In this document: positions 1-9,246 of the stretch, in pieces | Numbering within the stretch: position 1 is the stretch's first letter | Layout: the number at the start of each line of letters is the position of its first letter | Origin: Flavobacteriaceae bacterium | Lineage (GTDB): Bacteria; Bacteroidota; Bacteroidia; Flavobacteriales; Flavobacteriaceae | Direction of reading: 5' to 3' | Length of the DNA: 32,266 nt | Assembly: GCA_030830625.1 (NCBI GenBank) | Contig: JAURMQ010000139.1 | Coordinates: 1 to 32,266, forward strand | Position numbers and translations under genes: made by a program | The notes under the pieces: model-generated | What the model was told of the DNA's origin: nothing | The model's database searches: none | Seen by the model: the letters and a program-made list of their open reading frames with translations, nothing else

Positions 1-455
1 TCAAATTGATTATCGACCGAAACAATATTGACCAATTGTTGGTTGGCTTGATAAGATTGGTACATGGGAAAGATCAAGTCATGGCTGCCGCCAATAAAAA
101 TTGACACAATATTGAGTTGCCTCAAATGAATGCAAATTTCTTTGAGGGCAAAATAAGTATCCTCGGGAGTAGCACCATTTGGCAAATTTCCCAAATCACA
201 AATCCTAAAATTCCAGTTTCCTGGAAATAAACCATAGAAAGATTTCCGAAAATTTTCAAGTTTATAGGAGGCTGTAGGAAAAAATGCATTTCGAATTTCG
301 GAAAGGCCAATAAGGGCAATGCTACACCCCTTCAATTCGGGAAAACCTTCTTGTTCGGTGTGAATCTCAATGTTTTTCCCCAAAACCTGTCGGGGGTGTA
401 ATACCATAGAGGAAAAGGCCTCTTCAGAAACAGGAACTAAAGATTCGAGACTCAT
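1..455 (-). CDS. Arginase/formimidoylglutamase-like protein (N-terminal part, runs off the left edge)
   Basis: Manual minus-strand translation from ATG at 455: MSLESLVPVSEEAFSSMVLHPRQVLGKNIEIHTEQEGFPELKGCSIALIGLSEIRNAFF...CDLGNLPNGATPEDTYFALKEICIHLRQLNIVSIFIGGSHDLIFPMYQSYQANQQLVNIVSVDNQFD. It has arginase-fold-like GGSHD and VDNQFD motifs. Its ATG overlaps the topA stop (ATGA, 452-455). Confidence 0.7.
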   Translation of the reverse strand, partial: MSLESLVPVSEEAFSSMVLHPRQVLGKNIEIHTEQEGFPELKGCSIALIGLSEIRNAFFPTASYKLENFRKSFYGLFPGNWNFRICDLGNLPNGATPEDTYFALKEICIHLRQLNIVSIFIGGSHDLIFPMYQSYQANQQLVNIVSVDNQF

Positions 456-2911
456 TTTTTCTTTTTAGCCGTTTTGGGTTTCAAATATTTCATTGCGGCC
501 TCAAGCGTGATTTTGGTAGGGTCAATGTCTTTGCCCAATTCTACCTTTTTGTTCCCTTTGATGATGTTGGATCTTCCCCATCTGGCTTTTTCTATCCGGA
601 TGGCTTCTTCGGGCCATTCTATGATCAGTTTGTCTTTTTCCTTTTGGATTTTTTCTTTGATCAGCGTTTCTATGTCCCCATCCGATAAATTGTCAAAATC
701 ATATTTATTGTTGACATTGATGAACAAACCATTCCACTTTAGAAAAGGGCCAAAACGACCTTTACCTTTGGTAACGGGAAGTTTGTCAAGAACGAAAATG
801 GGAGCATCTGCATTTCTTTTTTCTTCAATCAAGGCAATGGCCCTATCCAAATCGACAGCCATTGGATCCTCTCCTTTGGGAAGGGAAACAAAAGTATCTT
901 GGAATTTTACGTAGGGACCAAATCTACCATTGTTGACACTTACTTCTTGATCTTCATAAACTCCAATGAATTTGGGCAGTTTAAACAATTCCAAAGCCTC
1001 TTCCAATTGAAGAGATTCCAATTGTTGACCAGGAGCTAAACTCACAAAAATCGGTTTTTCATCCTCCTCGGGTTCGCCAATTTGAGCAATGGGTCCAAAA
1101 CGACCCAATCTCACCTTGACCACTCTTCCTGTTTTGGGGTCATTTCCCAAAACTCGCTCTCCAGATTCCCTCTCAGCATTCTCGTTAACAAAGTCAACCG
1201 TTTTGTGAAAGCTGTCATAAAAACCTTTGATCATATGAGTCCAATTCTCTGAACCTTCTGCAATCTGATCAAAACTTTGCTCAACTTTGGCCGTAAAACT
1301 GTAATCCAATATATTTTTAAAATTCGCTACAAGAAAGTCATTTACAATAACACCTATATCGGTAGGTACTAATTTTCCTTTACTGGCGCCTACTTTTTCG
1401 GTCAAAGATTTTGAAAGCACTTTGTTATTGATCAATTGCAATTGAGTATACGACCGAGACTCCCCTTCAGAAGTTCCCTTTTCGATGTATTTTCTGTTTT
1501 GAATCGTAGAAATTGTAGGAGCGTAGGTAGAGGGGCGTCCAATCCCCAATTCTTCAAGTTTTTTGACCAAAGATGCCTCAGTATAGCGATAAGGAGGACG
1601 CGAAAATCTTTGGTTGGCCTCCATAGATTTTAATTGAAGAGCTTCACCTTTTCGGACAGCAGGTAATAAATCATTTTGTTCATCCGATTCCTCATCAACT
1701 CCCTCAAGATAAACTTTTAAAAATCCGTCAAAGGTGATGACTTCTCCTTTGGCAACAAATATTTCCTGATGGGTATGGGCTGCAATTTTTAATTGAGTGC
1801 GCTCCAATTTGGCATCGCTCATTTGAGAGGCTATCGCCCTTTTCCATATCAATTCGTACAAACGAGATTGATCGTATTCCAAATTAATTTTAGTACGACC
1901 AAAGTCTGTTGGGCGAATTGCTTCGTGAGCCTCTTGAGCTCCCTTACTTTTTACTTTGTAATTTCTGGCTTTTTTATAGGCTTCCCCGTACAGTTTTTCA
2001 ATCTGTTTTAAGGCCCCTTGTTGCGCTTCTTTTGACAAGTTCACACTGTCTGTTCTCATGTAGGTAATCAAACCTGCCTCATACAACCTTTGAGCCATAT
2101 TCATGGTTTTACTCACCGAAAAATATAACTTTCTGGCAGCCTCCTGCTGAAGAGTGGAGGTCGTAAAAGGAGCTGTTGGACTTTTGGAAGCTGGCTTTTT
2201 TTCAATCGAATCGATGGTAAAAGTTGCCGACTGGTTTCGGTTTAAAAATGCCTCCGTTTCCTCAGCCGTTTCGAAATTTTTAGGCAATTGAGCATGGATG
2301 GATTTATTATGTTGGGTTAAAAATAAGGCTTGTATTTTGAAATTTTCTTCGGGAACAAAAGCAGCGATCTCTCTTTCACGCTCAACGATCAATCTTACAG
2401 AAACCGATTGCACTCTCCCTGCCGATAAGCCTCCTTTAACCTTCCGCCACAATACAGGAGACAATTCATAGCCCACCAAACGATCCAAAACTCTACGCGC
2501 TTGTTGAGCATTGACCAAATTATAGTTGATGTCTCTCGGCTTTTTTATGGCATCCAAAATCGCCGTTTTAGTGATTTCGTTAAATACAATTCTTTTGGTA
2601 TTGGCTGCTTTGAGGTTTAGGGTATTGGCGAGGTGCCACGCAATGGCCTCTCCTTCTCGATCTTCATCGCTGGCCAACCAAACGGTATCCATTTTTTTTA
2701 CCAGCGATTTGAGTTCACTAACCACTTTCTTTTTCTCTGAAGATACAATGTACTTGGGAGAGAAATCTTTATCGACGTCCACCCCCAATTCATTTGAAGG
2801 CAGATCTGCTATGTGACCATAACTGGAGGCAACTTTAAAATCTTTCCCCAGAAATTTCTCTATCGTTTTTGCCTTTGCAGGAGATTCAACAATTACAAGA
2901 TTGGTGGCCAT
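452..2911 (-). CDS. topA: DNA topoisomerase I
   Basis: 819 aa; N-terminal Toprim (LVIVESPAKAKTIEKFLG), EDREGEAIAWH, active-site region LITYMRTDSVNLS, C-terminal repeats GRFGPYVKFQD / GRFGPFLKWNG, Lys-rich tail. Confidence 0.98.
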   Translation of the reverse strand: MATNLVIVESPAKAKTIEKFLGKDFKVASSYGHIADLPSNELGVDVDKDFSPKYIVSSEKKKVVSELKSLVKKMDTVWLASDEDREGEAIAWHLANTLNLKAANTKRIVFNEITKTAILDAIKKPRDINYNLVNAQQARRVLDRLVGYELSPVLWRKVKGGLSAGRVQSVSVRLIVEREREIAAFVPEENFKIQALFLTQHNKSIHAQLPKNFETAEETEAFLNRNQSATFTIDSIEKKPASKSPTAPFTTSTLQQEAARKLYFSVSKTMNMAQRLYEAGLITYMRTDSVNLSKEAQQGALKQIEKLYGEAYKKARNYKVKSKGAQEAHEAIRPTDFGRTKINLEYDQSRLYELIWKRAIASQMSDAKLERTQLKIAAHTHQEIFVAKGEVITFDGFLKVYLEGVDEESDEQNDLLPAVRKGEALQLKSMEANQRFSRPPYRYTEASLVKKLEELGIGRPSTYAPTISTIQNRKYIEKGTSEGESRSYTQLQLINNKVLSKSLTEKVGASKGKLVPTDIGVIVNDFLVANFKNILDYSFTAKVEQSFDQIAEGSENWTHMIKGFYDSFHKTVDFVNENAERESGERVLGNDPKTGRVVKVRLGRFGPIAQIGEPEEDEKPIFVSLAPGQQLESLQLEEALELFKLPKFIGVYEDQEVSVNNGRFGPYVKFQDTFVSLPKGEDPMAVDLDRAIALIEEKRNADAPIFVLDKLPVTKGKGRFGPFLKWNGLFINVNNKYDFDNLSDGDIETLIKEKIQKEKDKLIIEWPEEAIRIEKARWGRSNIIKGNKKVELGKDIDPTKITLEAAMKYLKPKTAKKKK

Positions 2912-3033
2912 AAGTTCTTTTATTTCGAAAACAAAATTATGTAGTTTTTTTTTAACACTACTATTTTATAAATAAACACTCTCCTATAATTTTCTATATT
3001 TAGCTATAATATCATTTATTTCGAACCATTAAG

Positions 3034-4542
3034 ATGAATCATTTCTTCACGTTTTTTGTTTTTATACTATTTTTCTCTATTCCGTCTGTGCAATCCCAAT
3101 CAGACCCTCAAAAACTAAATGTACTCTTCATTGTATCAGACGATTTAAATTGTGATATTGGAGCTTATGGGAATACTCAAGTTATGACGCCCAACATTGA
3201 TCAGTTGGCGCAAAGAGGAGTGTTGTTTGGAAATGCTCACATTCAATATCCATGGTGTGGACCCTCAAGGGCCTCCTTTATGACGGGTCTATATCCCGAT
3301 CAAACCAAGATAAAAAAATTGAGACTTTATCTCAGACAAGCTATACCCGAGGTGACCACTATTGGGCAACAATTCAAAAAAGGAAATTATCACTCTGTGA
3401 GAGTCGGTAAAATTTTCCATTACCACAATCCGAGGGATATAGGTACTGCAGGACACGACGATAATTACACTTGGGACCAAACCGTAAATCCCTATGGTAG
3501 GGATAAAATTGAGGAGTACAAAATCAATACCTTAAGAAAGCAATCTTATGGAGGAACCCTCAGTTGGCTTGCTGCTGATGGAACCGACGAAGAACAAACC
3601 GATGGTATAGGAGCCAGTGAAACCATAAAGTTTTTGGATCGATTTGCTAAAAGTGGAGAAAATTTTTTCTTGGCCTTCGGTCTTTACCGACCCCATACCC
3701 CCTATGTAGCTCCAAAAAAATATTTCGATCAATATGAAAGGGAGGAAATGGAAATTCCCAAAACCTCAGATGATTATTTAAAAACCATTCCCTTAGCTGC
3801 AGCCCTTAGTGTCAGTGAAAAAAAAGATCAAAGGAATTTAGACGACGATTTGGCCAAAACCATAAAAGAAGCTTACTATGCCACCACCAGCTTTGTTGAT
3901 GCCCAAGTTGGACGGGTATTGGATAAACTGAAAGAAACAGGATTGGATAAAAACACCCTTGTGGTTTTCACTTCCGACCACGGGTATCACTTAGGCGAAC
4001 ATGGCCATTGGCAAAAACGAACCCTTTTTGACAATGCGACAAGAGTCCCGCTAATTGTGGCCGGTCCAGGGGTTAACAAGAATCAAAAAATAATGGACGC
4101 TCCAGTAGAACTGGTGGACATCTACCCAACACTTATGGAATTGGTTGGCATGGAAACTCCAGCGTTTGTATCGGGAAAGAGTTTTGTTCCCCTTCTCAAA
4201 GACTCCAATGCAAGGGTAAGGTCCAGTGCTTTAACCGAACTTGGTGTTTCCAACGCTAATGGTTTAATACAGGGATACTCTATCAAAACAGACCGGTATC
4301 GCCTCACTCAATGGGGAAAAAACGGAAACATGGGACACGAATTGTATGACCACAAATTTGATAAAGAAGAACTTAAAAACCTTGCCGATTCACAACAGTA
4401 TAAAAAGGTTAAAGATTCTCTTGTTATGGTTATCGATCAGCGCATCGCAGAAGCTCGAAAACCGCCCAAAGGTTTGGGGCCTCAAATAGAGGATCAAATT
4501 GAATGGAAAGAACCGAAGACGATCCACTCCCAACCCAAATAA
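3034..4542 (+). CDS. Secreted sulfatase, iduronate-2-sulfatase-like (family S1)
   Basis: N-terminal signal peptide; LFIVSDDLN; sulfatase signature C-x-P-S-R (WCGPSRASFMTG); TSDHGYHLGEHGHWQKRTLFDNATRVPLIV. Confidence 0.93.
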   Translation: MNHFFTFFVFILFFSIPSVQSQSDPQKLNVLFIVSDDLNCDIGAYGNTQVMTPNIDQLAQRGVLFGNAHIQYPWCGPSRASFMTGLYPDQTKIKKLRLYLRQAIPEVTTIGQQFKKGNYHSVRVGKIFHYHNPRDIGTAGHDDNYTWDQTVNPYGRDKIEEYKINTLRKQSYGGTLSWLAADGTDEEQTDGIGASETIKFLDRFAKSGENFFLAFGLYRPHTPYVAPKKYFDQYEREEMEIPKTSDDYLKTIPLAAALSVSEKKDQRNLDDDLAKTIKEAYYATTSFVDAQVGRVLDKLKETGLDKNTLVVFTSDHGYHLGEHGHWQKRTLFDNATRVPLIVAGPGVNKNQKIMDAPVELVDIYPTLMELVGMETPAFVSGKSFVPLLKDSNARVRSSALTELGVSNANGLIQGYSIKTDRYRLTQWGKNGNMGHELYDHKFDKEELKNLADSQQYKKVKDSLVMVIDQRIAEARKPPKGLGPQIEDQIEWKEPKTIHSQPK

Positions 4543-4677
4543 ATTTATTTTTGAGCCTAACTCAAAAGCCTAAAACAATTCATCACTCCTCACATGACCA
4601 ATTGTAGGCTGATGAAAGTTGAAAACAAATCCTTGAATGAAATTATGACTTAAGCATGACAAAAAGGCAGATTTATT

Positions 4678-4685
4678 TATATTTG
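4678..4685 (+). promoter_or_regulatory. Candidate -7 box (TATATTTG) upstream of miaB
   Basis: Exact match to the Bacteroidota -7 consensus TAnnTTTG, 26 bp before the preferred ATG at 4712. No clear -33 TTG. Confidence 0.35.
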
Positions 4686-4711
4686 CACCAGATAAAGTGA
4701 TTCTAAAACTA

Positions 4712-6208
4712 ATGACAAAAACATCAACCAAAAATCCATATGCTTTTAATGGAGCTCCTTTGACAAGGAAGCGCAAAGCTAATGACAGCTTGGTTTTGTC
4801 AGACAAAAAAAAGATACAACCCAAAAACCAAAAGCATTTTTATATCGAATCCTACGGGTGTCAGATGAACTTTTCTGACAGTGAAATCGTTGCCTCTATT
4901 TTGAATAAAGAAGGTTATGCGCTTACAGAAACTTTGGAGGATGCCCACTTGGTATTGGTTAACACATGTTCCATAAGGGAAAAAGCAGAACAAACGGTAA
5001 GAAAAAGGTTGGAGCTTTTTAATGGGCTCAAAAGAAAGAATAAAGAGCTCAAAATTGGGGTACTGGGCTGTATGGCCGAACGACTCAAACATAAGTTTCT
5101 CGAAGAAGAAAAAATGGTGGATATGGTGGTTGGACCAGATGCCTATAAAGACCTCCCCAACCTTTTGAGAGAAGCCGAAGCCGAGAGAGAGGCGGTCAAT
5201 GTGATCCTTTCCAAGGAAGAGACCTACGGAGATATCGCTCCTGTAAGACTCGCCACCAATGGAGTAAGTGCTTTTGTAACCATCACAAGAGGTTGTGACA
5301 ATATGTGCACTTTTTGTGTGGTCCCTTTCACCAGAGGAAGGGAACGAAGTAGGGATCCCAAAAGTATCTTGGAGGAAATCGATCAACTGGCCAATGAAGG
5401 GTTCAAAGAAATCACCCTCTTAGGACAAAATGTAGACAGCTATCTCTGGTATGGTGGTGGATTGAAAAAAGACTTCTCCAGAGCTAGCCCTTTACAACAA
5501 AAAACTGCCGTAAACTTTTCGAACCTTTTGGATTTGGTGGCCACCGCTCAGCCCAAAATGCGCATTCGTTTTTCTACCTCAAATCCACAAGATATGTCAC
5601 TTGAGGTCATCAAAACCATGGCCCAACACAACAATATTTGTAATTACATTCACCTGCCCGTTCAATCTGGCAGCAATGCCATTCTCAAAAAAATGAATCG
5701 TCAACATACCCGTGAGGAGTATTTTGAATTGATCGATACTATTCGCAAATACATTCCCCATTGCGCTATTTCTCATGACATGATTGCGGGTTTTCCCTCC
5801 GAAACAGAACAAGACCATCAGGATACTTTAGATTTGATGGAGTATGTGAAGTACGACTTTGGATTTATGTTTGCTTATTCAGAACGACCGGGTACTATGG
5901 CCGCAAAAAAAATTCAGGATGATGTACCCGAAGCTACAAAAAAAAGAAGGCTGCAAGAAATCATCGATCTTCAAAGGATCCACAGCGAATATAGAACCCA
6001 AGAGTTTATAGGAAAGACGGTTTGTGTTATGATCGAAAAAAGCTCCAAAAGATCCTTTGAATTTTGGAGTGGGAGAACGGGGCAAAACACCGTAGCTGTT
6101 TTTCCCAAAGAAAACTATAAGCTTGGAGATTTTGTCGATGTCAAAATAGATGAGGTAACTTCTGCCACCTTAATAGGAAAAGCAGTGGGCCTATCAAAAT
6201 CAATCTGA
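4712..6208 (+). CDS. miaB: tRNA-2-methylthio-N6-dimethylallyladenosine synthase MiaB
   Basis: YIESYGCQMNFSDSE, NTCSIREKAE, radical-SAM CDNMCTFCVVPFTRGRERSR, C-terminal TRAM-like region. The ORF track starts at GTG 4697; ATG 4712 is preferred. Confidence 0.97.
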   Translation: MTKTSTKNPYAFNGAPLTRKRKANDSLVLSDKKKIQPKNQKHFYIESYGCQMNFSDSEIVASILNKEGYALTETLEDAHLVLVNTCSIREKAEQTVRKRLELFNGLKRKNKELKIGVLGCMAERLKHKFLEEEKMVDMVVGPDAYKDLPNLLREAEAEREAVNVILSKEETYGDIAPVRLATNGVSAFVTITRGCDNMCTFCVVPFTRGRERSRDPKSILEEIDQLANEGFKEITLLGQNVDSYLWYGGGLKKDFSRASPLQQKTAVNFSNLLDLVATAQPKMRIRFSTSNPQDMSLEVIKTMAQHNNICNYIHLPVQSGSNAILKKMNRQHTREEYFELIDTIRKYIPHCAISHDMIAGFPSETEQDHQDTLDLMEYVKYDFGFMFAYSERPGTMAAKKIQDDVPEATKKRRLQEIIDLQRIHSEYRTQEFIGKTVCVMIEKSSKRSFEFWSGRTGQNTVAVFPKENYKLGDFVDVKIDEVTSATLIGKAVGLSKSI

Positions 6209-7473
6209 TGTTTATGGAGTCAATACAAAATATCAAACAACGGTTTGGGATCATCGGAAACGATGAAGGTCTCAATAGAGCATTAGAAAAAGCCATAAGG
6301 GTATCTGCTACAGAAATCACTGTTCTGGTGACCGGAGAAAGTGGCGTTGGAAAAGAAAATATTCCCAAAATTATTCATCAGTTCTCTCCCAGAAAGCACG
6401 CTAAATATATTGCTGTAAATTGTGGTGCTATACCCGAAGGAACAATAGACAGTGAACTTTTTGGACACGAAAAAGGGGCCTTTACTGGCGCTACCACAAA
6501 TAGAAGTGGCTATTTTGAAGAAGCCAACGGCGGCACCATTTTCCTCGATGAAGTTGGAGAACTGCCCTTGCCCACCCAAGTGCGCCTCTTGAGGGTTTTG
6601 GAAAACGGTGAGTTCATCAGAGTAGGATCTTCAAAAGTGCAAAAAACAGATGTAAGGATAGTAGCCGCTACCAATTTAAAAATGAATGAGGCCATTCAAA
6701 AAGGGAAATTCAGGGAAGATCTTTACTACCGACTGAGCACAGTGGAAATACATTTACCCCCACTGAGGCTGCGAAAAGATGACATTCCTCTTTTGTTTAG
6801 AAAGTTCGCTTCCGATTTTGCCCAAAAATATAAAATGCCGACCCTAAGACTCGACGATGATGCACAACTGCTTTTGGAACAATACCGGTGGAGTGGTAAC
6901 ATAAGACAATTGCGCAATGTAGCAGAGCAAGTGTCTGTTTTAGAAAAAAACAGAACCCTCAACGGCGCCACTCTAAGGAATTACCTCCCCCATATGGGTA
7001 CTCAGCTTCCTGCTGTAATTGGCAGCAACCGAAAAGACGCCGACTTTTCCTCCGAAAGAGAGATCCTTTACAAGGTTCTATTCGACATGAAGAACGATCT
7101 CAACGATTTGAAAAAACTCACCCATGAGTTGATGGAAAACGACAATATGACCTCGGTTCAAAAAAACAATACGGATCTTATTAAAAAAATATACCGTGAC
7201 GACGACGATAGTAAAACCTTAGAATTTATTAGCCCAGAAAGCAAGGCGATAACCCACAATACGCCTCCAGAGATCAATGAATACGATTATGCAGAAACGG
7301 TAATTGAAGAGGAACCATTATCTTTATTGGAGAAAGAAATTGAGATGATCAAACAGGCACTGAAAAGAAGCAATGGTAAAAGAAAAATAGCCGCCAAAGA
7401 ATTAGGTATCTCTGAAAGAACCCTGTACCGAAAAATCAAACAATTTGATTTGCAAGATGATGAAAATGAATAA
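6208..7473 (+). CDS. Sigma54-interacting AAA+ transcriptional activator without an N-terminal sensor domain
   Basis: Walker A GESGVGKE, GAFTGA loop (HEKGAFTGATTNRSG), FLDEVGELP, R-finger region FREDLYYRL, C-terminal Fis-like HTH (KRKIAAKELGISERTLYRKI). The AAA+ domain starts within about 20 residues of the N-terminus. The start overlaps the miaB stop (TGATG). Confidence 0.93.
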   Translation: MFMESIQNIKQRFGIIGNDEGLNRALEKAIRVSATEITVLVTGESGVGKENIPKIIHQFSPRKHAKYIAVNCGAIPEGTIDSELFGHEKGAFTGATTNRSGYFEEANGGTIFLDEVGELPLPTQVRLLRVLENGEFIRVGSSKVQKTDVRIVAATNLKMNEAIQKGKFREDLYYRLSTVEIHLPPLRLRKDDIPLLFRKFASDFAQKYKMPTLRLDDDAQLLLEQYRWSGNIRQLRNVAEQVSVLEKNRTLNGATLRNYLPHMGTQLPAVIGSNRKDADFSSEREILYKVLFDMKNDLNDLKKLTHELMENDNMTSVQKNNTDLIKKIYRDDDDSKTLEFISPESKAITHNTPPEINEYDYAETVIEEEPLSLLEKEIEMIKQALKRSNGKRKIAAKELGISERTLYRKIKQFDLQDDENE

Positions 7474-7984
7474 ATTCCAAACCACTCTTTTGTTGTGCTT
7501 GGCCCTTGGATTGGAAGGTTGTGGAATATATTCTTTTACGGGTGCTTCAATTCCTGTGGGTACCGAGAGTTTTCAGGTTGATTTTTTTGAGAATCAGGCA
7601 GGAAATCGACCCGGTTCTACTGTTGAACCCGGCTTGGATCGCGACTTTACCCTAGCATTACAAGACATCATATTGGGGCAGACCAATCTCAACTTGGTCA
7701 GTACAGGCGGTGATTTGATTTATGCGGGAGAAATTACTCAATACAGCGTTACCCCGATGACCTCCACTGCAAACTTGACCGCTGCACAGAACCGTCTCAC
7801 CTTAACGGTAAATCTTCGCTTCACCAACACCAAAAACGAAGATGATAATTTTGAAAGAAAATTCTCCTTCTTTTATGACTTTGCCGCCGACAAACAGTTG
7901 TATGACATTCAAAGCGCTGCTCACGACGAACTTTTTGAAAGAATCACTCAAGATATTTTCAACGAAACATTAGCCAAGTGGTAA
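7466..7984 (+). CDS. lptE: LPS-assembly lipoprotein LptE-like
   Basis: MNKFQTTLLLCLALGLEGCGIYSFTGASIP: lipobox-type signal (LEGC) followed by GIYSFTG, typical of Bacteroidota LptE. The ORF track extends to TTG 7445; ATG at 7457, 7460 or 7466 is more likely. Confidence 0.8.
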   Translation: MNKFQTTLLLCLALGLEGCGIYSFTGASIPVGTESFQVDFFENQAGNRPGSTVEPGLDRDFTLALQDIILGQTNLNLVSTGGDLIYAGEITQYSVTPMTSTANLTAAQNRLTLTVNLRFTNTKNEDDNFERKFSFFYDFAADKQLYDIQSAAHDELFERITQDIFNETLAKW

Positions 7985-7989
7985 TTACA

Positions 7990-8838
7990 ATGAACGGAGA
8001 AGCATTCAATACATTGATTGATAATTTTGATCCCCATGATGAAGCATTGGCGTCAAAAATGGCTTCGGTGATTGAAAAATATCCCTACTTCCAGTTGCCG
8101 CGTTTTTTTTATACCCAATCCCTTAAAGATCAGAAAAAAGACGATCTAGACAAAGCCCTCAATCAATTGGCTCTTTACACTTACGATAGAGGAAATCTAA
8201 AAAAGAAGTTCGAATCCTTAAGTACTTTTCCCAAAAAAACCAAAGGCTTGGTCAAGAAAACGACAGATACAGCTGTGGACAAAAAATCAAAAGGCACGCT
8301 TTCCCCAAAGGAGGACCATTTCAAAGAAGCTAAAGAAGACATTCCCGTTTTAGAGGGAGTGGAAACGTCTGTTCCTGTAGCCAAAGAAAAAAAGACTGCA
8401 AAAAAAGGAGTCGTCAAAAAAAAGAAGCTTGTTCCTAAAGAAGAAAAGTCCCCAAAAGTCCCTCAAAATAATACTGTTCCAGCCAATTTAAAAATGAGTT
8501 TTACCGATTGGATCGATTTTACTGAACAAAAATTGGGGGAAATTGGGGAGTTTGAAAAAAATCCACCCTCCAACGACAAGTGGTCAATCATAGACCGGTT
8601 TATAGCAACTGAACCTAAAATTTCTCCATTGAATAAAACTGAAATCACCGATTCTGTCGTTAAAGAAGATTTTTATGTTGAGGAACTGATGACCGAAACT
8701 TTGGCCAAACTTTTGGTGAAACAAAAAAAGTATAAAAAAGCCATTAGTGCATACAAGATTTTAAGTTTGAAATATCCAGAAAAAAATGTTTTCTTTGCAG
8801 GGGAAATTCAAAAATTAAAGAAGTTGCAACAACAATAA
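7990..8838 (+). CDS. Hypothetical protein with Lys-rich linker and TPR-like C-terminus
   Basis: ATG 7990 preferred over GTG 7978. Low-complexity Lys/Pro linker, C-terminal ETLAKLLVKQKKYKKAISAYKILSLKYPEKNVFFAGEI resembles a TPR helix pair. Lies between lptE and secG. Confidence 0.8.
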   Translation: MNGEAFNTLIDNFDPHDEALASKMASVIEKYPYFQLPRFFYTQSLKDQKKDDLDKALNQLALYTYDRGNLKKKFESLSTFPKKTKGLVKKTTDTAVDKKSKGTLSPKEDHFKEAKEDIPVLEGVETSVPVAKEKKTAKKGVVKKKKLVPKEEKSPKVPQNNTVPANLKMSFTDWIDFTEQKLGEIGEFEKNPPSNDKWSIIDRFIATEPKISPLNKTEITDSVVKEDFYVEELMTETLAKLLVKQKKYKKAISAYKILSLKYPEKNVFFAGEIQKLKKLQQQ

Positions 8839-8844
8839 AAAGTC

Positions 8845-9201
8845 ATGGGTAGTTTTTCGATCTTCATCGGTTTAATCATTTTTGTGTGTTTTCTACTTGT
8901 ACTGGTAGTAATGGTCCAAAATCCTAAAGGAGGAGGATTGTCCTCATCTTTTGGAGGTGGTGGGCAACAAATGGGAGGTGTTCAAAAAACGTCTGACTTT
9001 TTGGATCGCAGTACATGGCTATTGGCTGGACTGCTATTGATTTTGATTCTACTATCCAATATATCGATAGGGAATAAAAGTGGACGCTCTGATTCTCGTT
9101 TACTTCAAGACAATGCACTTGAGCAAACCATCCCCGAAGAGATCCCTGAAGCCCTCCCCGAAACCCTCCCCGAGCTTCCCCAAGACAATACTCAGGAGTA
9201 A
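8845..9201 (+). CDS. secG: Preprotein translocase subunit SecG
   Basis: MVQNPKGGGLSSSFGGGGQQMGGVQKTSDFLDRSTW between two hydrophobic segments: SecG hallmark. Confidence 0.95.
   Translation: MGSFSIFIGLIIFVCFLLVLVVMVQNPKGGGLSSSFGGGGQQMGGVQKTSDFLDRSTWLLAGLLLILILLSNISIGNKSGRSDSRLLQDNALEQTIPEEIPEALPETLPELPQDNTQE
9130..9177 (+). repeat. Four imperfect 12-bp tandem repeats in the secG 3' end
   Basis: ATCCCCGAAGAG / ATCCCTGAAGCC / CTCCCCGAAACC / CTCCCCGAGCTT, in frame, encoding IPEE-IPEA-LPET-LPEL. Confidence 0.85.
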
Positions 9202-9209
9202 TTTGTGTC

Positions 9210-9246
9210 ATGCTGTCAGCATTATCAACAAAATGCTACATTTTGT
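9210..9246. promoter_or_regulatory. Two palindromes upstream of groES: ATGCTG-T-CAGCAT (9210-9222) and ACAAAATG-CTA-CATTTTGT (9228-9246)
   Basis: Read directly from sequence; both perfect, centres 21 bp apart (9216 and 9237). Followed by TTGGCATGATTTGTG (9261) and TATATTTT (9281-9288). Confidence 0.5.

Noticed and set aside
474-914. 146-aa ORF antisense to topA
   Set aside because: Complement of conserved topA C-terminal repeats; no independent support.
4799-5386. 195-aa antisense ORF over miaB
   Set aside because: Lies fully inside the strongly supported miaB; low-complexity, no recognisable domain. Frame shadow.
9210-9246. groES-upstream palindromes as a secG terminator
   Set aside because: Arms are AT-rich or short and no U-tract follows; regulatory sites seem more likely than an intrinsic terminator.
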